From positions 1 through 25,453 of the forward strand of contig JAIXMF010000186.1 of NCBI GenBank assembly GCA_025201365.1: a stretch of 25,453 nucleotides of DNA, read 5' to 3'. The position numbers and the translations under genes are program-made. The DNA comes from Syncephalis plumigaleata (lineage: Eukaryota > Zoopagomycota > Zoopagomycetes > Zoopagales > Piptocephalidaceae). The notes under the pieces are model-generated. The model was given only the letters and a program-made list of their open reading frames with translations. It was not told where the DNA came from and made no database searches. How positions within the stretch are numbered: the first letter of the stretch is position 1; every line of letters begins with the position of its first letter. Positions 1 to 8,936 of this stretch are shown here, in pieces.

Positions 1-226
1 TTTGATAGTTGGTTAGTTAGAACAACAACAATAATAACAATAATAATAACAATACACGATTAGTAAAGAGAATAGAACTAATACATATACAAATACGAAT
101 ACATTCATATCTATATCGCTATTATTCACGATTATTATTATTAGTTGATTAGGCTGTTTGCATTTCTCCTATCTATCTATCTATATTTCTGTTTCTCTCG
201 TAGTTTAACGCTTTAGCAATAGTAAT
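1..226. other. Low-complexity 5' flank of the fasciclin-like gene
   Basis: The stretch is AT-rich, with AAC/AAT triplet runs near 21-55 and a CTAT tetranucleotide run near 170-186. A pyrimidine-rich patch lies just before the ATG at 227. It probably holds the promoter and 5' UTR of the following gene. I see no other gene in it. Confidence 0.4.
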
Positions 227-835
227 ATGCATTTTAAGTTTATTGTTAGTGTTACTAGTGCTTTCATTGCACTAACCATAAGTGTTGTGGTTGCTCTGCC
301 CTATAACTCGCTACAGGAAGTCATCGAGAGTCTATCGGGACATGGTATACTAGAGCCATGGACGGCCATTCCTCACTCTATCGGCAGCGACTTGGATATG
401 TTGCGAAGAACTTATTCGGTCAACCAATTCTACGAGATGATCAAGCATTTCGATCTCGCCGTCATGAATGAATGTCTCAATAGTGAGGGTGGCACGGCGT
501 TTATCCCCATCGATACGGCATTGTCGTTTAAACGAAAAGAGGACGGCACACTCGACAAACCGAATGTCTACCAGTCGTTGAAACAGTTCTACTGCGACGA
601 CGGTATTAAGGTGGATCGATCCCATTTACCACGGGAAGTGCTTACGGGTAGGAAGGGATATCACGACTATCCGGTGGTGATTCGAAAAGTAGGCTCGCAG
701 CTATGGGCGAATTGCGCCAAAGTGTTTGGCGATCCGGTTGTCATTAATCGAAATGTCTTTTTCATCGTTGATCGTCTGTTTCCAATGCATAGCGAGGCAT
801 ACTTGGCACGTAATAATCAGTGCCCTTTACATTAA
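227..835 (+). CDS. Secreted fasciclin (FAS1)-like protein, 202 aa
   Basis: Single-exon gene with a hydrophobic N-terminal signal peptide (about residues 1-23, then LPYN), so the product should enter the secretory pathway. The middle and C-terminal parts resemble a FAS1 domain. GTAFIPIDTAL (about residues 89-99) fits the first conserved FAS1 block (T-x-F-x-P-x-D-x-A). VINRNVFFIVDRLFP (near residue 172 onward) fits the second block (N-G-x-x-H-x-I-D-x-x-L-P). FAS1 proteins are extracellular or wall-associated adhesion proteins; a substrate cannot be read from sequence. Only one divergent domain is present, and no C-terminal hydrophobic GPI signal is seen. The ATG at 227 is the first in frame and directly precedes the signal peptide. 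The neighbouring F-box-like gene is convergent. Confidence 0.65.
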   Translation: MHFKFIVSVTSAFIALTISVVVALPYNSLQEVIESLSGHGILEPWTAIPHSIGSDLDMLRRTYSVNQFYEMIKHFDLAVMNECLNSEGGTAFIPIDTALSFKRKEDGTLDKPNVYQSLKQFYCDDGIKVDRSHLPREVLTGRKGYHDYPVVIRKVGSQLWANCAKVFGDPVVINRNVFFIVDRLFPMHSEAYLARNNQCPLH

Positions 836-942
836 TAATAATAATAACAAGAATAATAAACAATAGCATCGATTATTTATACATTACTATAACTCGATTA
901 CTGTAAAATGTTTATTCATCATGACGAACAATTAGTAAATGA

Positions 943-2603
943 TTACAAGGCACCATAGTCATTAAAGATCATAATTTGTTTTTCACCATAGATGCCTTGC
1001 ACTATTAAACTGATTGCCGTACACTTGATCCATCTTACAGCACTATCCGAGATATCCAATGTCCGTACCACTTCCTTCTTATTGATATCCACTAATTGAT
1101 AGTAGGTCTTTGAGTTACTTTGAGTAGCTGCAAGATACAAATTGCCAATAACATGGTCATACCGGAAAGCACGGGGAATACGAAGTATTTGATCATCGGT
1201 TATTGGATGCTCGCAGTATAGCGTGATGGGAGTAATAACGGTAAACCTGAAATGATAAGCTAGCAAGGGAATTGGCACCGCACTGCTAAGGGTATGGAAG
1301 CTGTATTTCGGTGCCTCGCTACGTCCTGACGATGCAATACTATAGATAATCAGGCTAGGCATTAAAGATGGATCGGATAGCTTGAGCATCACTCGGGATT
1401 CGTGCAAGAAAACAATTTTCACCAAGCTTGGTTGTTGCATCTTGGGGAGACAAATTGACCCGGTGCGAACTTGCTTAACAAACGTTGGACTACAGAACTG
1501 ATACAGCGCCCATTCAATGCAAGTGCCTTCATCGTCTAATCTCGCCGTGTACACGGTGACATCTCTGTCGCTTGCCTCGTATATACAAGCCAGATGCCAA
1601 ATCGTGTCGATTCCCGCTGAATACTGAATATCTTGATCCACGTCATACACAGTAATATACACTATAATGTCGAACGGTTTCACCATTAATTATCATGTAC
1701 AATTGACGCAATAGCAATATAATGTATTCATTTGAACTTACCACAGAATGGATAATTCGGACTACTTAGACTGTCTGGCATTTTCACCAACAATGCCCAT
1801 TTGCCGTAGATTTGGCTGATCCTATATGATCTAGAAATACGAATCGTGCTGATGACGTCTTTGCAATTACGCGAAAATATCGTCACCACTTGATCATCGT
1901 CTAGTGCTTTCGTTTTATAGGCCATCGTTAAATAATGATCGCCCATACTAGAGCAGAATGATCGAAATCCATTGCCATCAATGTTATTGAGTAATGTTAC
2001 GTATGGCGTCGAATAAAATGATTGACCAGTCGTCGCGTGTTCCGTCGGCTCGGTAAGATTGGTATGCGCGGGACATTCCACGCTATAGTGAAATGCGTAA
2101 TTCCGATTATTAAATTTGGAGTAACTTTTTAGGATTAATCCGGTGCCAGAAACCGAATTAGGCACAATGGGCATCCTTTTTGGTCTATCACAAGAAATTA
2201 GACTAACATGCCTTGGAGTATAATGGCCATGTCGCCAGTTGTTCTCTGTAATTACGCGCCGACGGTAAATATTATACCAGTCAGGATGTTTGAGTAGATC
2301 CATCCGTCTGACCGGCACACCAGTAGTATCTCCATCCAGGCTAGTACGAGCACACCATAGTGCAAACTCCCATTCTTTATCGCTATAAATACTAGATAAA
2401 TAGTCGTGCTTGTAGAGCGCTTTCCATAGCGTATTGCTTTCCCGTACGTTACACCATAGAAAACGACAACTGGCGCTTAGCCGTACAAGTCCAGCATAGC
2501 CAAGTAGTGTAAGGAAGCGATTTTGGTCATGCAAGGGAAGCACGCTCAGTAAATTCAGTAATTGACACGATAGTTTAGGGTCAGAAGACGTATAAAAAGT
2601 CAT
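943..2603 (-). CDS. F-box-like protein, two coding exons, 526 aa
   Basis: Coding exons are 2603-1742 and 1661-943; the 80-nt intron 1741-1662 has a GTAAGT donor and TAG acceptor and joins in phase 1. I start translation at 2603. The upstream sequence in frame is hydrophobic, and a 65-nt intron with a GTATGT donor and pyrimidine-rich CAG acceptor fits at 2669-2605, in the 5' UTR. Residues about 14-65 look like an F-box: a Leu-rich start, LP, an LTLLGYAGLVRLSASCRFLW stretch, then LWKALY. F-box proteins bind Skp1 and bring substrates to SCF ubiquitin ligases. The rest (about 450 aa) shows no repeat I can name, though it may form a beta-propeller-like substrate-binding part. The F-box call rests on a weak family pattern. 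Confidence 0.6.
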
Positions 2604-2604
2604 A

Positions 2605-2669
2605 CTGAAAAGAATAAGAAAAAGAAAACCATACGCAATGGAAAGCAATAAGATATGACGTATACATAC
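2605..2669 (-). other. Probable 5'-UTR intron of the F-box-like gene
   Basis: On the minus strand a GTATGT donor at 2669 and a pyrimidine-rich run ending in CAG at 2605 bound a 65-nt intron. The first ATG of the coding exon lies one base after the acceptor. Short upstream ATG frames before the donor close quickly, which agrees with non-coding leader sequence. No strong CTAAC branch site is visible, so support is moderate. Confidence 0.5.
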
Positions 2670-2771
2670 CATTACATAGCAATCTATTCCATACAAAATG
2701 GATAATGATGCATTGTGCTCGTTGACATGTTGATTTGATACGTATGCTCTTACTAATAAACACAGTTGCAC

Positions 2772-3073
2772 TCAATCAATACAACTAGCATTACCATATT
2801 GCAGTCGTTAGCGCACTCTGGGCAATCCACCGTACACGAATGGCGAGTATATATGGCGACAAGCCAACTGATCATACAACCATATTTTATATATGACAAT
2901 CCATACTTAAAAACATTATATACGCCAAACGCCGTACAGCAATTGTATCATCCTCTTTTCAATCTTTCTATCAAAAATGGCAATAGCTATTATTAACATC
3001 TCTATTGATTAATATTGAATGTTGTTATTCTTTATTCACATTAATCAATAAACACTTTCACACACAAAAAATC
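2772..3073. other. Intergenic; F-box gene promoter side, no gene seen
   Basis: AT-rich sequence with scattered TATA-like runs (for example near 2850-2860 and 2885-2895), upstream of the minus-strand F-box-like gene. Short open frames here have no recognisable composition or splice context. It ends in a short A-run abutting the 266-bp repeat. Confidence 0.4.
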
Positions 3074-3339
3074 AAGCAGTAAGTAATAATCCACAATAAT
3101 CATACTCATACTAATCCATTATGATTACAGGACAAGACAAGGACATCATCAAGTAGATATTATAGGTATTCAAGTCAAGAATGTATTGGTGCAAGACCCT
3201 TTTGTGTCCACGCTATTCAAGTCATTATTCCTTGGTACAACAACAACAAGCATATCTACAAGTCCCTTACGTCTATTCATCCATGGTCCTATTACATAAC
3301 TATCAAGTAATGGCTGGTTCATTGATTGAATAAATATGT
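3074..3339 (+). repeat. 266-bp copy of the micro-exon gene's last intron and terminal exon
   Basis: This segment matches 8935-9200 over its whole length, with no indels and four substitutions by eye (about 98.5% identity). It carries the same GTAAGT donor, ACTAAT branch site, TACAG acceptor, terminal exon and AATAAA-like end. No micro-exon array precedes it: the 300 bp upstream show no repeated introns. It is therefore a detached 3' end, left by a deleted paralogue, by segmental duplication, or by an unclassified dispersed repeat. No target-site duplication is evident at its edges. The intron is retained, which argues against a retro-copy of spliced RNA. Confidence 0.85.
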
Positions 3340-4556
3340 AATGCTATAGAGCATTCTTCTACTCTATTCATCGTTCGATTCTTTCTTCTACTCCAGCTAT
3401 GCTTATTACTTATCGTGTGCCATGAATGAGCATTGTATATCGAGTGAGGTCATCGAATATTGATTACACGAGTGCTATTTCATCACATATGTCAGCATCC
3501 TTAGAACTATGCTTCCTACATATTGTCATTACACTTGGATTACAACCTGTCATAACTATGTCTAGTGTTGCTGTATTGCTAGGAACAAAGACAACGTCTA
3601 CGTTCCTATACTTTAATGCTTACATGATACAACAGCATGGAATCGAGTGATGACAACAGCGAGCAATGGGATTGGTGAGAACACGATTCGATACACATAC
3701 AAGTGATTATGGAGGACGTAGTCAAATGTGAAATAGGGAAGAGAGAGAAAGAGAGAGGTAATTGCAACGGATACGTATTCTTCAATAGCACATCATGGCA
3801 CCATTAACAATTGGATCTGGACGTTCTTCTGCACATCGCATGCATCTACCGCATTGATGTACACTAGTGTTCGAATAATTGTGTACGCAGTACATGTAAG
3901 CAACACTAGTCGGCATTATTGATAGCAGTTTATTCAATATGCACAAGTACATGTATACACTAGTATCAACATCAATCCTCAATCATCATTGTATTGACTG
4001 ATGATATACGAGAATTGAACAAGTATGAATGGTCAATTGGTCTACTGATTAATTCGTACTAACTAATGCCATTTACGATAGATGGTGCTTGAAATGCAAA
4101 GAGCAGCATTGATCCACGTACAATTATTATGCTGGAATGAGATGATAAGGAACAGGATAAGCAATTGCAACGTAGCATATGTATGGTGTATATTAACAAG
4201 CCATTCTAGATGATTCATATCTTGATCAAAATGCCGTTACAATAGCGTATGCTATTGGCAAGCTAGGAAAGGCAGTCAAACCGCTGAATTCTGCTTAATA
4301 CATGGATTATTTGTTGATCAATAGGAATAAAGCTTACTTTTTCTATTCTGTTCTTACATTGTTGAACATGCATACACTAGAATGATAATGTCAAACGTAT
4401 ATCATTTGATTTACATGTAGTAAACGTGTATGTGTGTGAGGGAATGATACTTGAACGATGGTCATATTAACCAGATGAATGTCGTATCGTATTATAGATA
4501 CCATCGAGTATGCTCATGCTCTATTGACACGTCCATATGGTTGTGGGATCATTCAA

Positions 4557-4673
4557 TGACATGTCGTGATGCATTGCAATCAGTATCGATCATGTCAAGC
4601 GACAATGGAATGAACAATGATAGATGACATACAAATGAACATGTCATGTAGATGTCATGATAATGAATGACAT
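4557..4673. promoter_or_regulatory. Cluster of six TGACAT/ATGTCA motifs
   Basis: TGACAT occurs at 4557-4562, 4625-4630 and 4668-4673, and its reverse complement ATGTCA at 4592-4597, 4641-4646 and 4652-4657. Six copies in 117 bp is far above chance for a hexamer. TGACA is the core bound by TALE-class homeodomain proteins, which fungi possess. A regulatory role is inference only; the nearest downstream start is about 1.35 kb away. Confidence 0.25.
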
Positions 4674-5391
4674 TTGTATGGATGTGACAATCAAGTCAGA
4701 ATAATAATTACATGCACGCTCTATTATTGGGAGCTATCGTGTATTGTTCGTAATTCGCACGTATCTCTATGCTAAAGGAGCATAGTATCAGCTACTCAAC
4801 TTGATTTGCCATCACTGTCCAACTAGACAGGCATGCTTCCTATTCTTACCTATCCACTTCTTAATCAACTTCATCGAACAGCCGACTATCCTCACCACAC
4901 ATGCATGTAATACGCATAACAATCCGAGCATAGCATAATGTCTAGTGTTAGTGAAATGTGCGACTAAGGAGTTAAAACAAGTGAAGATGGAAATGAGTAC
5001 TTTTATTGACTGGGAAGAATGATGTCGAACAAATAGGTGGATGTAAACGAGCTACGTCAGTTCCCAGACTAATGATAGTTGCATTCGATAATTACAAGCA
5101 AGTAAACACTTACTCCTTCGGCAAATGCTCATATTCCCCAGCTTGCTTACATTGAACTGAACGATCCGACTACTTTGAAAGCAACGGACATCATGAAACA
5201 CTCGTACATTGTTGTATGCTTGCATTTGTGTCATTGTATTGCAGATGACAGTTATTTCATTCCTCGTTAAATGATTGGCTATTCTAATGATTTAGCACAG
5301 ACCTCTATTCAAAAACGAAATGGCTGTAACACGCTCTGTTGAACTGGTATGTTTTACTCAAACTGATGTTGGCTGCTTAACCCTTGACCAG

Positions 5392-5585
5392 CAAATACCC
5401 GCCCAGCTTCCTCATGTCAGGTTGGTGAAACGTATGGACAAAAGTCCATGGTGCTGGGACCTTCTGGTTTTCTTCTTACAAAACAGGTTTATCCGAATAC
5501 CAGTCCTGCTACCTTTGAACAATGGCGACTTCTATCACACCACCACCAAAGTAATCCCAATGCGAATGTTTCTCCCTGGAAATAA
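5392..5585 (+). other. Possible coding fragment, unidentified
   Basis: After an intron-like stretch (5347-5391, GTATGT donor, CTTAAC, CCAG acceptor) two forward frames stay open. One continues from an ATG at 5320 and ends at 5592. The other is open to a TAA at 5583-5585 and has the more protein-like composition, rich in Ser, Thr, Asn, Gln and Pro, with the string FEQWRLLSHHHQSNPNA. I recognise neither. The better frame does not connect cleanly to the ATG, so this could be a gene relic, an exon of an unresolved gene, or chance. Confidence 0.2.
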
Positions 5586-5879
5586 CAGGTAAAAAGAGAA
5601 ATGGGAGTGGCGAGTATGGAGGAAATAGCGGATAGCAGCATAGAATTGGATTACAAAGTCCCATGAAAGAATCCCAGGTGAAGGAAATAAGAGAGAAGGC
5701 CTCTTAGAGCTAAAACAATGTAGCAAAATGTGCAATACAGCGTTATAATATTATTCCATGCTGTTACAACATGTCGGCATGAGTAGTAGATGCTTAGAGC
5801 AATTACTCGTGTGGATAATGAACGACACCACGATAGTCATCATCGTGCTTTCCACCTAAATATTTAGCATCATCTCGGC

Positions 5880-5885
5880 TATAAA
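5880..5885 (+). promoter_or_regulatory. TATA box of the micro-exon gene
   Basis: TATAAA lies 135 bp before the ATG at 6020. It is followed by a pyrimidine-rich leader that includes CTCTA pentamer repeats at about 5931-5955, a layout common in strongly expressed fungal genes. The assignment rests on sequence and position only. Confidence 0.5.
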
Positions 5886-5930
5886 TCAAGCACTTTTGAC
5901 ACACTCAGCTTGCCATCTTCATACTCGCTC

Positions 5931-5965
5931 TTCTACTCTACTCTACTCTACTCTCTCTCACTACT
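5931..5965 (+). repeat. CTCTA-type pyrimidine repeat in the leader
   Basis: Several near-perfect CTACT/CTCTA units followed by CT dinucleotides lie between the TATA box and the ATG of the micro-exon gene. CT-rich tracts near fungal transcription starts are common. It is likely part of the promoter or 5' UTR. Confidence 0.6.
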
Positions 5966-6019
5966 TTCTACTCTCGTTCTAGCCAGCTGAGCTATCGATT
6001 CCACTAGGCCAACATCAAC

Positions 6020-8936
6020 ATGAAGTTCTCTGCCGTTATCGCTATTGCCGTCGCCGTTGTCGCTGTCGCCAGTCTGGTCGCCGTTGAAGCTAGTCCCGCC
6101 TTGGTCCGTCGTGGTATGTCTGGCCGTGACCCTATCAATTGATGTACTAATCGTAGTCTATTGTTTCATTGTCTACCAATGATTACCGATAGGTCGTAAG
6201 CGCATGTATATTAAATGGTTGTTTTGACATGTTAATCACATCATAATGTTTATTCTTCCTATTAATTTGTTAATAATAGTTCGTAAGTTATACCATTGAC
6301 CATAACAAGGATTATGCTAATCATACTATAATGCTTATCCTACATATTGATTTATTAGCTCCAAGTAATTGACTAGATCGTTAACCATAACAAGTACTAT
6401 GCTAACTGTAATATAAATCAAAATCATATGTGGTTACTATTTGAAGAGGATGTAAGTTAACATTCTGATTGTAATAAACGGAATACTAACACAATATGTC
6501 ACACAATCCATATATTTGTCTATCACAGTGCGTAAGTTATCACTCCAGTTGTAACCTATAAGGTACTAATTCTAATCTTACACACAATCTACGTATATTT
6601 CCGTATAACAGAAAGTAAGTTATCATTCTAACCGTAATGAATGGCTTACTAATCACGCTATGACACATGATCCACATATATTCTTGTATAATAGAAAGTA
6701 AGTGATCATTCAAATCCTATGCACGAGGTACTAATACCAATATGTCTCATTATCCATATCTGCTCCTGGATGATAGGACGTAAGTCATTATTCTGACCGT
6801 AATGAATGACGTACTAATCACGCTATGGCACACGATCCACATATCTTTGTATACAATAGGAAGTAAGTTACCATTCTGGCTGATGTATGACGCGCTAACT
6901 ATGATATCGCACATGATCCACATACGTTCATGTATGATAGTATGTAAGTCATCATTTTGACCGTAATACCTGATGTACTAATATCAGCGTGGCACACGAT
7001 TCATGTCTGTTTGTGTACGATAGTTTGTAAGTTATCATTTCGGTTACAATTTATAATATACTAATCATGCTATGGCATACAATTCACATATGTTCATGTA
7101 TGATAGCACGTAAGTTATCATTCTGGCTGATGTATGACGTGCTAACTATGATATCGCACATGATTCATATGTTTCTGAATTACAGCTTGTAAGTCATTAT
7201 TCTGACCATAATAAATGAAGTACTAACCACAATACGACACACAATTCATCTATGTCCCTATATGATAGGACGTAAGTTGATATTCCGGATGTGACATACG
7301 TCATATTAATCACTCTATGACGCACGATCCACATATGTTCCTGTATGATAGGACGTAAGTTGATATTCCGGATGTGACATACGTCATATTAATCACGCTA
7401 TGACACACGATCCACATATGTTCCTGTATGGTAGAATGTAAGCTACCATTCTGGCTGTAATGAATGAGGTACTAATCACGCTATGGCACAAAATCCACGT
7501 ATGTTCTTGGGTAATAGAAAGTAAGTTATCATTTTTTATTGTGATGAATGAGATACTGACTACGATACGGCATATAATTCGCATGTATTTCTATATGATA
7601 GGGCGTAAGTTATCATCCCGATTGTGATGAATGGATGTACTAATGACAGTATGACGCACGCTTCATCTGTGTTTGTGTATAAACAGGGAGTAAGTAATCA
7701 TTTCTGACTTTAATCTATGAAGGAGTACTGATCACAATGACACACGATCCATATGTTTCTGTATGATAGAAAGTAAGTAATCACCCTAATCCAATTTGTG
7801 ATGTACTAATAATATGACACGCAATCGATACATATGTCCCGGTATGACAGTGTGTAAGTAACCATTCCATTTATAAACTATGGTATACTAATGATGGTGT
7901 GATACGTTATCCATACGTATATCTGCCTATTACAGTGCGTAGGTTACTATTATGAGCGTAATGAATGGATGTACTAACTATGATACGGCACACGATCCAC
8001 ATACATTCCCGTATGATAGAAAGTAGGTCATTATTCTGTCTGATGTATGACGTGCTAACTATGATATCGCACATGATTCATATGTTTCTGAATTATAGAT
8101 TGTAAGTTAACATCCTTACTGTAATGAATGAGGTACTAACCACAATACGACACACAATTCATCTATGTCCCTATATGATAGGACGTAAGTTGATATTCCG
8201 GATGTGACATACGTCATATTAATCACTCTATGACGCACGATCCACATATGTTCCTGTATGATAGGACGTAAGTTGATATTCCGGATGTGACATACGTCAT
8301 ATTAATCACGCTATGACGCACGATCCACATATGTTCCTGTACGATAGAATGTAAGTTACCATTCTGGCTGTAATGAATGGCTTACTAACTACACTATGGC
8401 ACATGATTCACATACGTTCTTGGATATGATAGAATGTAAGTTATCATTCTGACTATAACCTATGAGATATTAATTGTAACGTGGCACATGACCCATATAT
8501 GTTTGTGTATGATAGTTGGTAAGTTGGCATTCTGACCGTAATAAGCGAATGTACTAATAATCATGCTATGATACATGATCCACCTATGCTTCCGTATAAT
8601 AGGACGTAAGTCAATATTTCCAATCATAATATACGATGTACTAATGATAATGTGGCACATGATGTCCATATATTTGTGGATAACAGTGCGTAAGTTACTA
8701 TTCCCGATGATAACGTATGGGTGTACTAATGTTAACATGACACATGATCCATATACGCTTGTGTACGATAGAGAGTAAGTGAATATCGCTCACTGTAATG
8801 TGTGAATGAGTACTAACTACTGTATGGGCATGATTCACGTATGTTTGTGTATAACAGTATGTAAGTTAGCATTCCACTTGTCATCTACGATATGTTAATC
8901 ACAATACAATACCCATTAATTAAATGATAGGATTAA
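6020..8936 (+). CDS. Secreted Cys-rich peptide precursor (67 aa) built from single-codon micro-exons
   Basis: Exon 1 (6020-6113, 94 nt) encodes a Lys-containing N-terminus, a hydrophobic Ala/Val signal sequence (residues 3-22), VEAS, and a dibasic Arg30-Arg31 that fits Kex2-type processing. It ends in phase 1 at a GTATGT donor. Exons 2-5 (3, 3, 6 and 5 nt) restore phase 0 at residue 37. Exons 6-34, 29 exons of exactly 3 nt, supply residues 38-66 one codon each. Exon 35 gives Asp67 and the TAA (8934-8936). The spliced frame is 204 nt with no internal stop. The predicted mature peptide (residues 32-67) is highly charged and has cysteines at 38, 54, 55 and 64, with the motif DDN twice. Exon 1 has GCC/GTC-biased codons, suggesting high expression. 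Function unknown: effector, antimicrobial or signalling peptide are all possible. The splice model is inferred, without transcript evidence. Confidence 0.75.
7110..7437 (+). repeat. Four-unit block, copy 1 (introns 13-16 with exons 14-17)
   Basis: This block of four intron-plus-codon units (codons CTT, GAC, GAC, AAT) matches 8023-8350 in order. Introns 15 and 26 are identical over 80 nt. Introns 16 and 27 differ at about three positions. Introns 14 and 25 agree in their second halves only, and 13 and 24 over most of their length. The block encodes Leu-Asp-Asp-Asn. It shows that the array, and hence the peptide, also grew by multi-unit duplication. Confidence 0.85.
8023..8350 (+). repeat. Four-unit block, copy 2 (introns 24-27 with exons 25-28)
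   Basis: Second copy of the block at 7110-7437, encoding Ile-Asp-Asp-Asn (codons ATT, GAC, GAC, AAT). The first-position change CTT to ATT is the only coding difference. Patchy divergence in the first halves of introns 24 and 25 suggests later gene conversion or recombination with other units: intron 10 shares its 5' half with intron 13. Confidence 0.85.

Larger units (their letters stand above)
3340..5879. other. Gene-poor intergenic stretch of about 2.5 kb
   Basis: I see no convincing gene. Short open frames on both strands lack domain signatures and mostly lack consistent splice context. Three details stand out: a CT-rich patch at about 3355-3395, a cluster of TGACAT/ATGTCA hexamers at 4557-4673, and a short region at about 5320-5592 open in two forward frames (entered separately). 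It may contain the distal promoter of the micro-exon gene. Confidence 0.4.
6114..8930 (+). repeat. Array of 34 short introns separated by 3-nt exons (period about 83 bp)
   Basis: Micro-exon starts, 3 nt each unless noted: 6193, 6280, 6359 (6 nt), 6447 (5 nt), 6529, 6612, 6695, 6777, 6860, 6941, 7024, 7107, 7186, 7269, 7352, 7435, 7518, 7602, 7687, 7770, 7851, 7936, 8020, 8099, 8182, 8265, 8348, 8433, 8516, 8603, 8687, 8772, 8858. Introns are 70-84 nt, most often 80. Counting the 3'-UTR intron, 29 of 35 donors are GTAAGT; the exceptions are GTATGT, GTAAGC twice, GTAATT and GTAGGT twice. Most introns carry a TACTAAT/GCTAAC-like branch site about half-way, and nearly all end in TAG or CAG. From intron 5 on they share a whole-length consensus, including a GATCCACATATGT-like motif and a TGTATGATAG-like end. 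Introns 1-4 are diverged. Introns 15 and 26 are identical. The 3-nt exons stay variable while the introns stay alike. Confidence 0.9.

Noticed and set aside
3060-3345. Mobile-element insertion with target-site duplication at the 266-bp repeat
   Set aside because: Flanks of the two copies show no shared short direct repeats and no terminal inverted repeats, so only a duplicated segment is claimed.
3426-3982. Several 60-75 codon frames in the gene-poor stretch
   Set aside because: No domain pattern, no leader context, no consistent splice sites; expected by chance in 2.5 kb.
8460-8778. Open frames on both strands inside the intron array
   Set aside because: They lie within repeated introns and derive from the repeat consensus; translations are repetitive and unrelated to known proteins.
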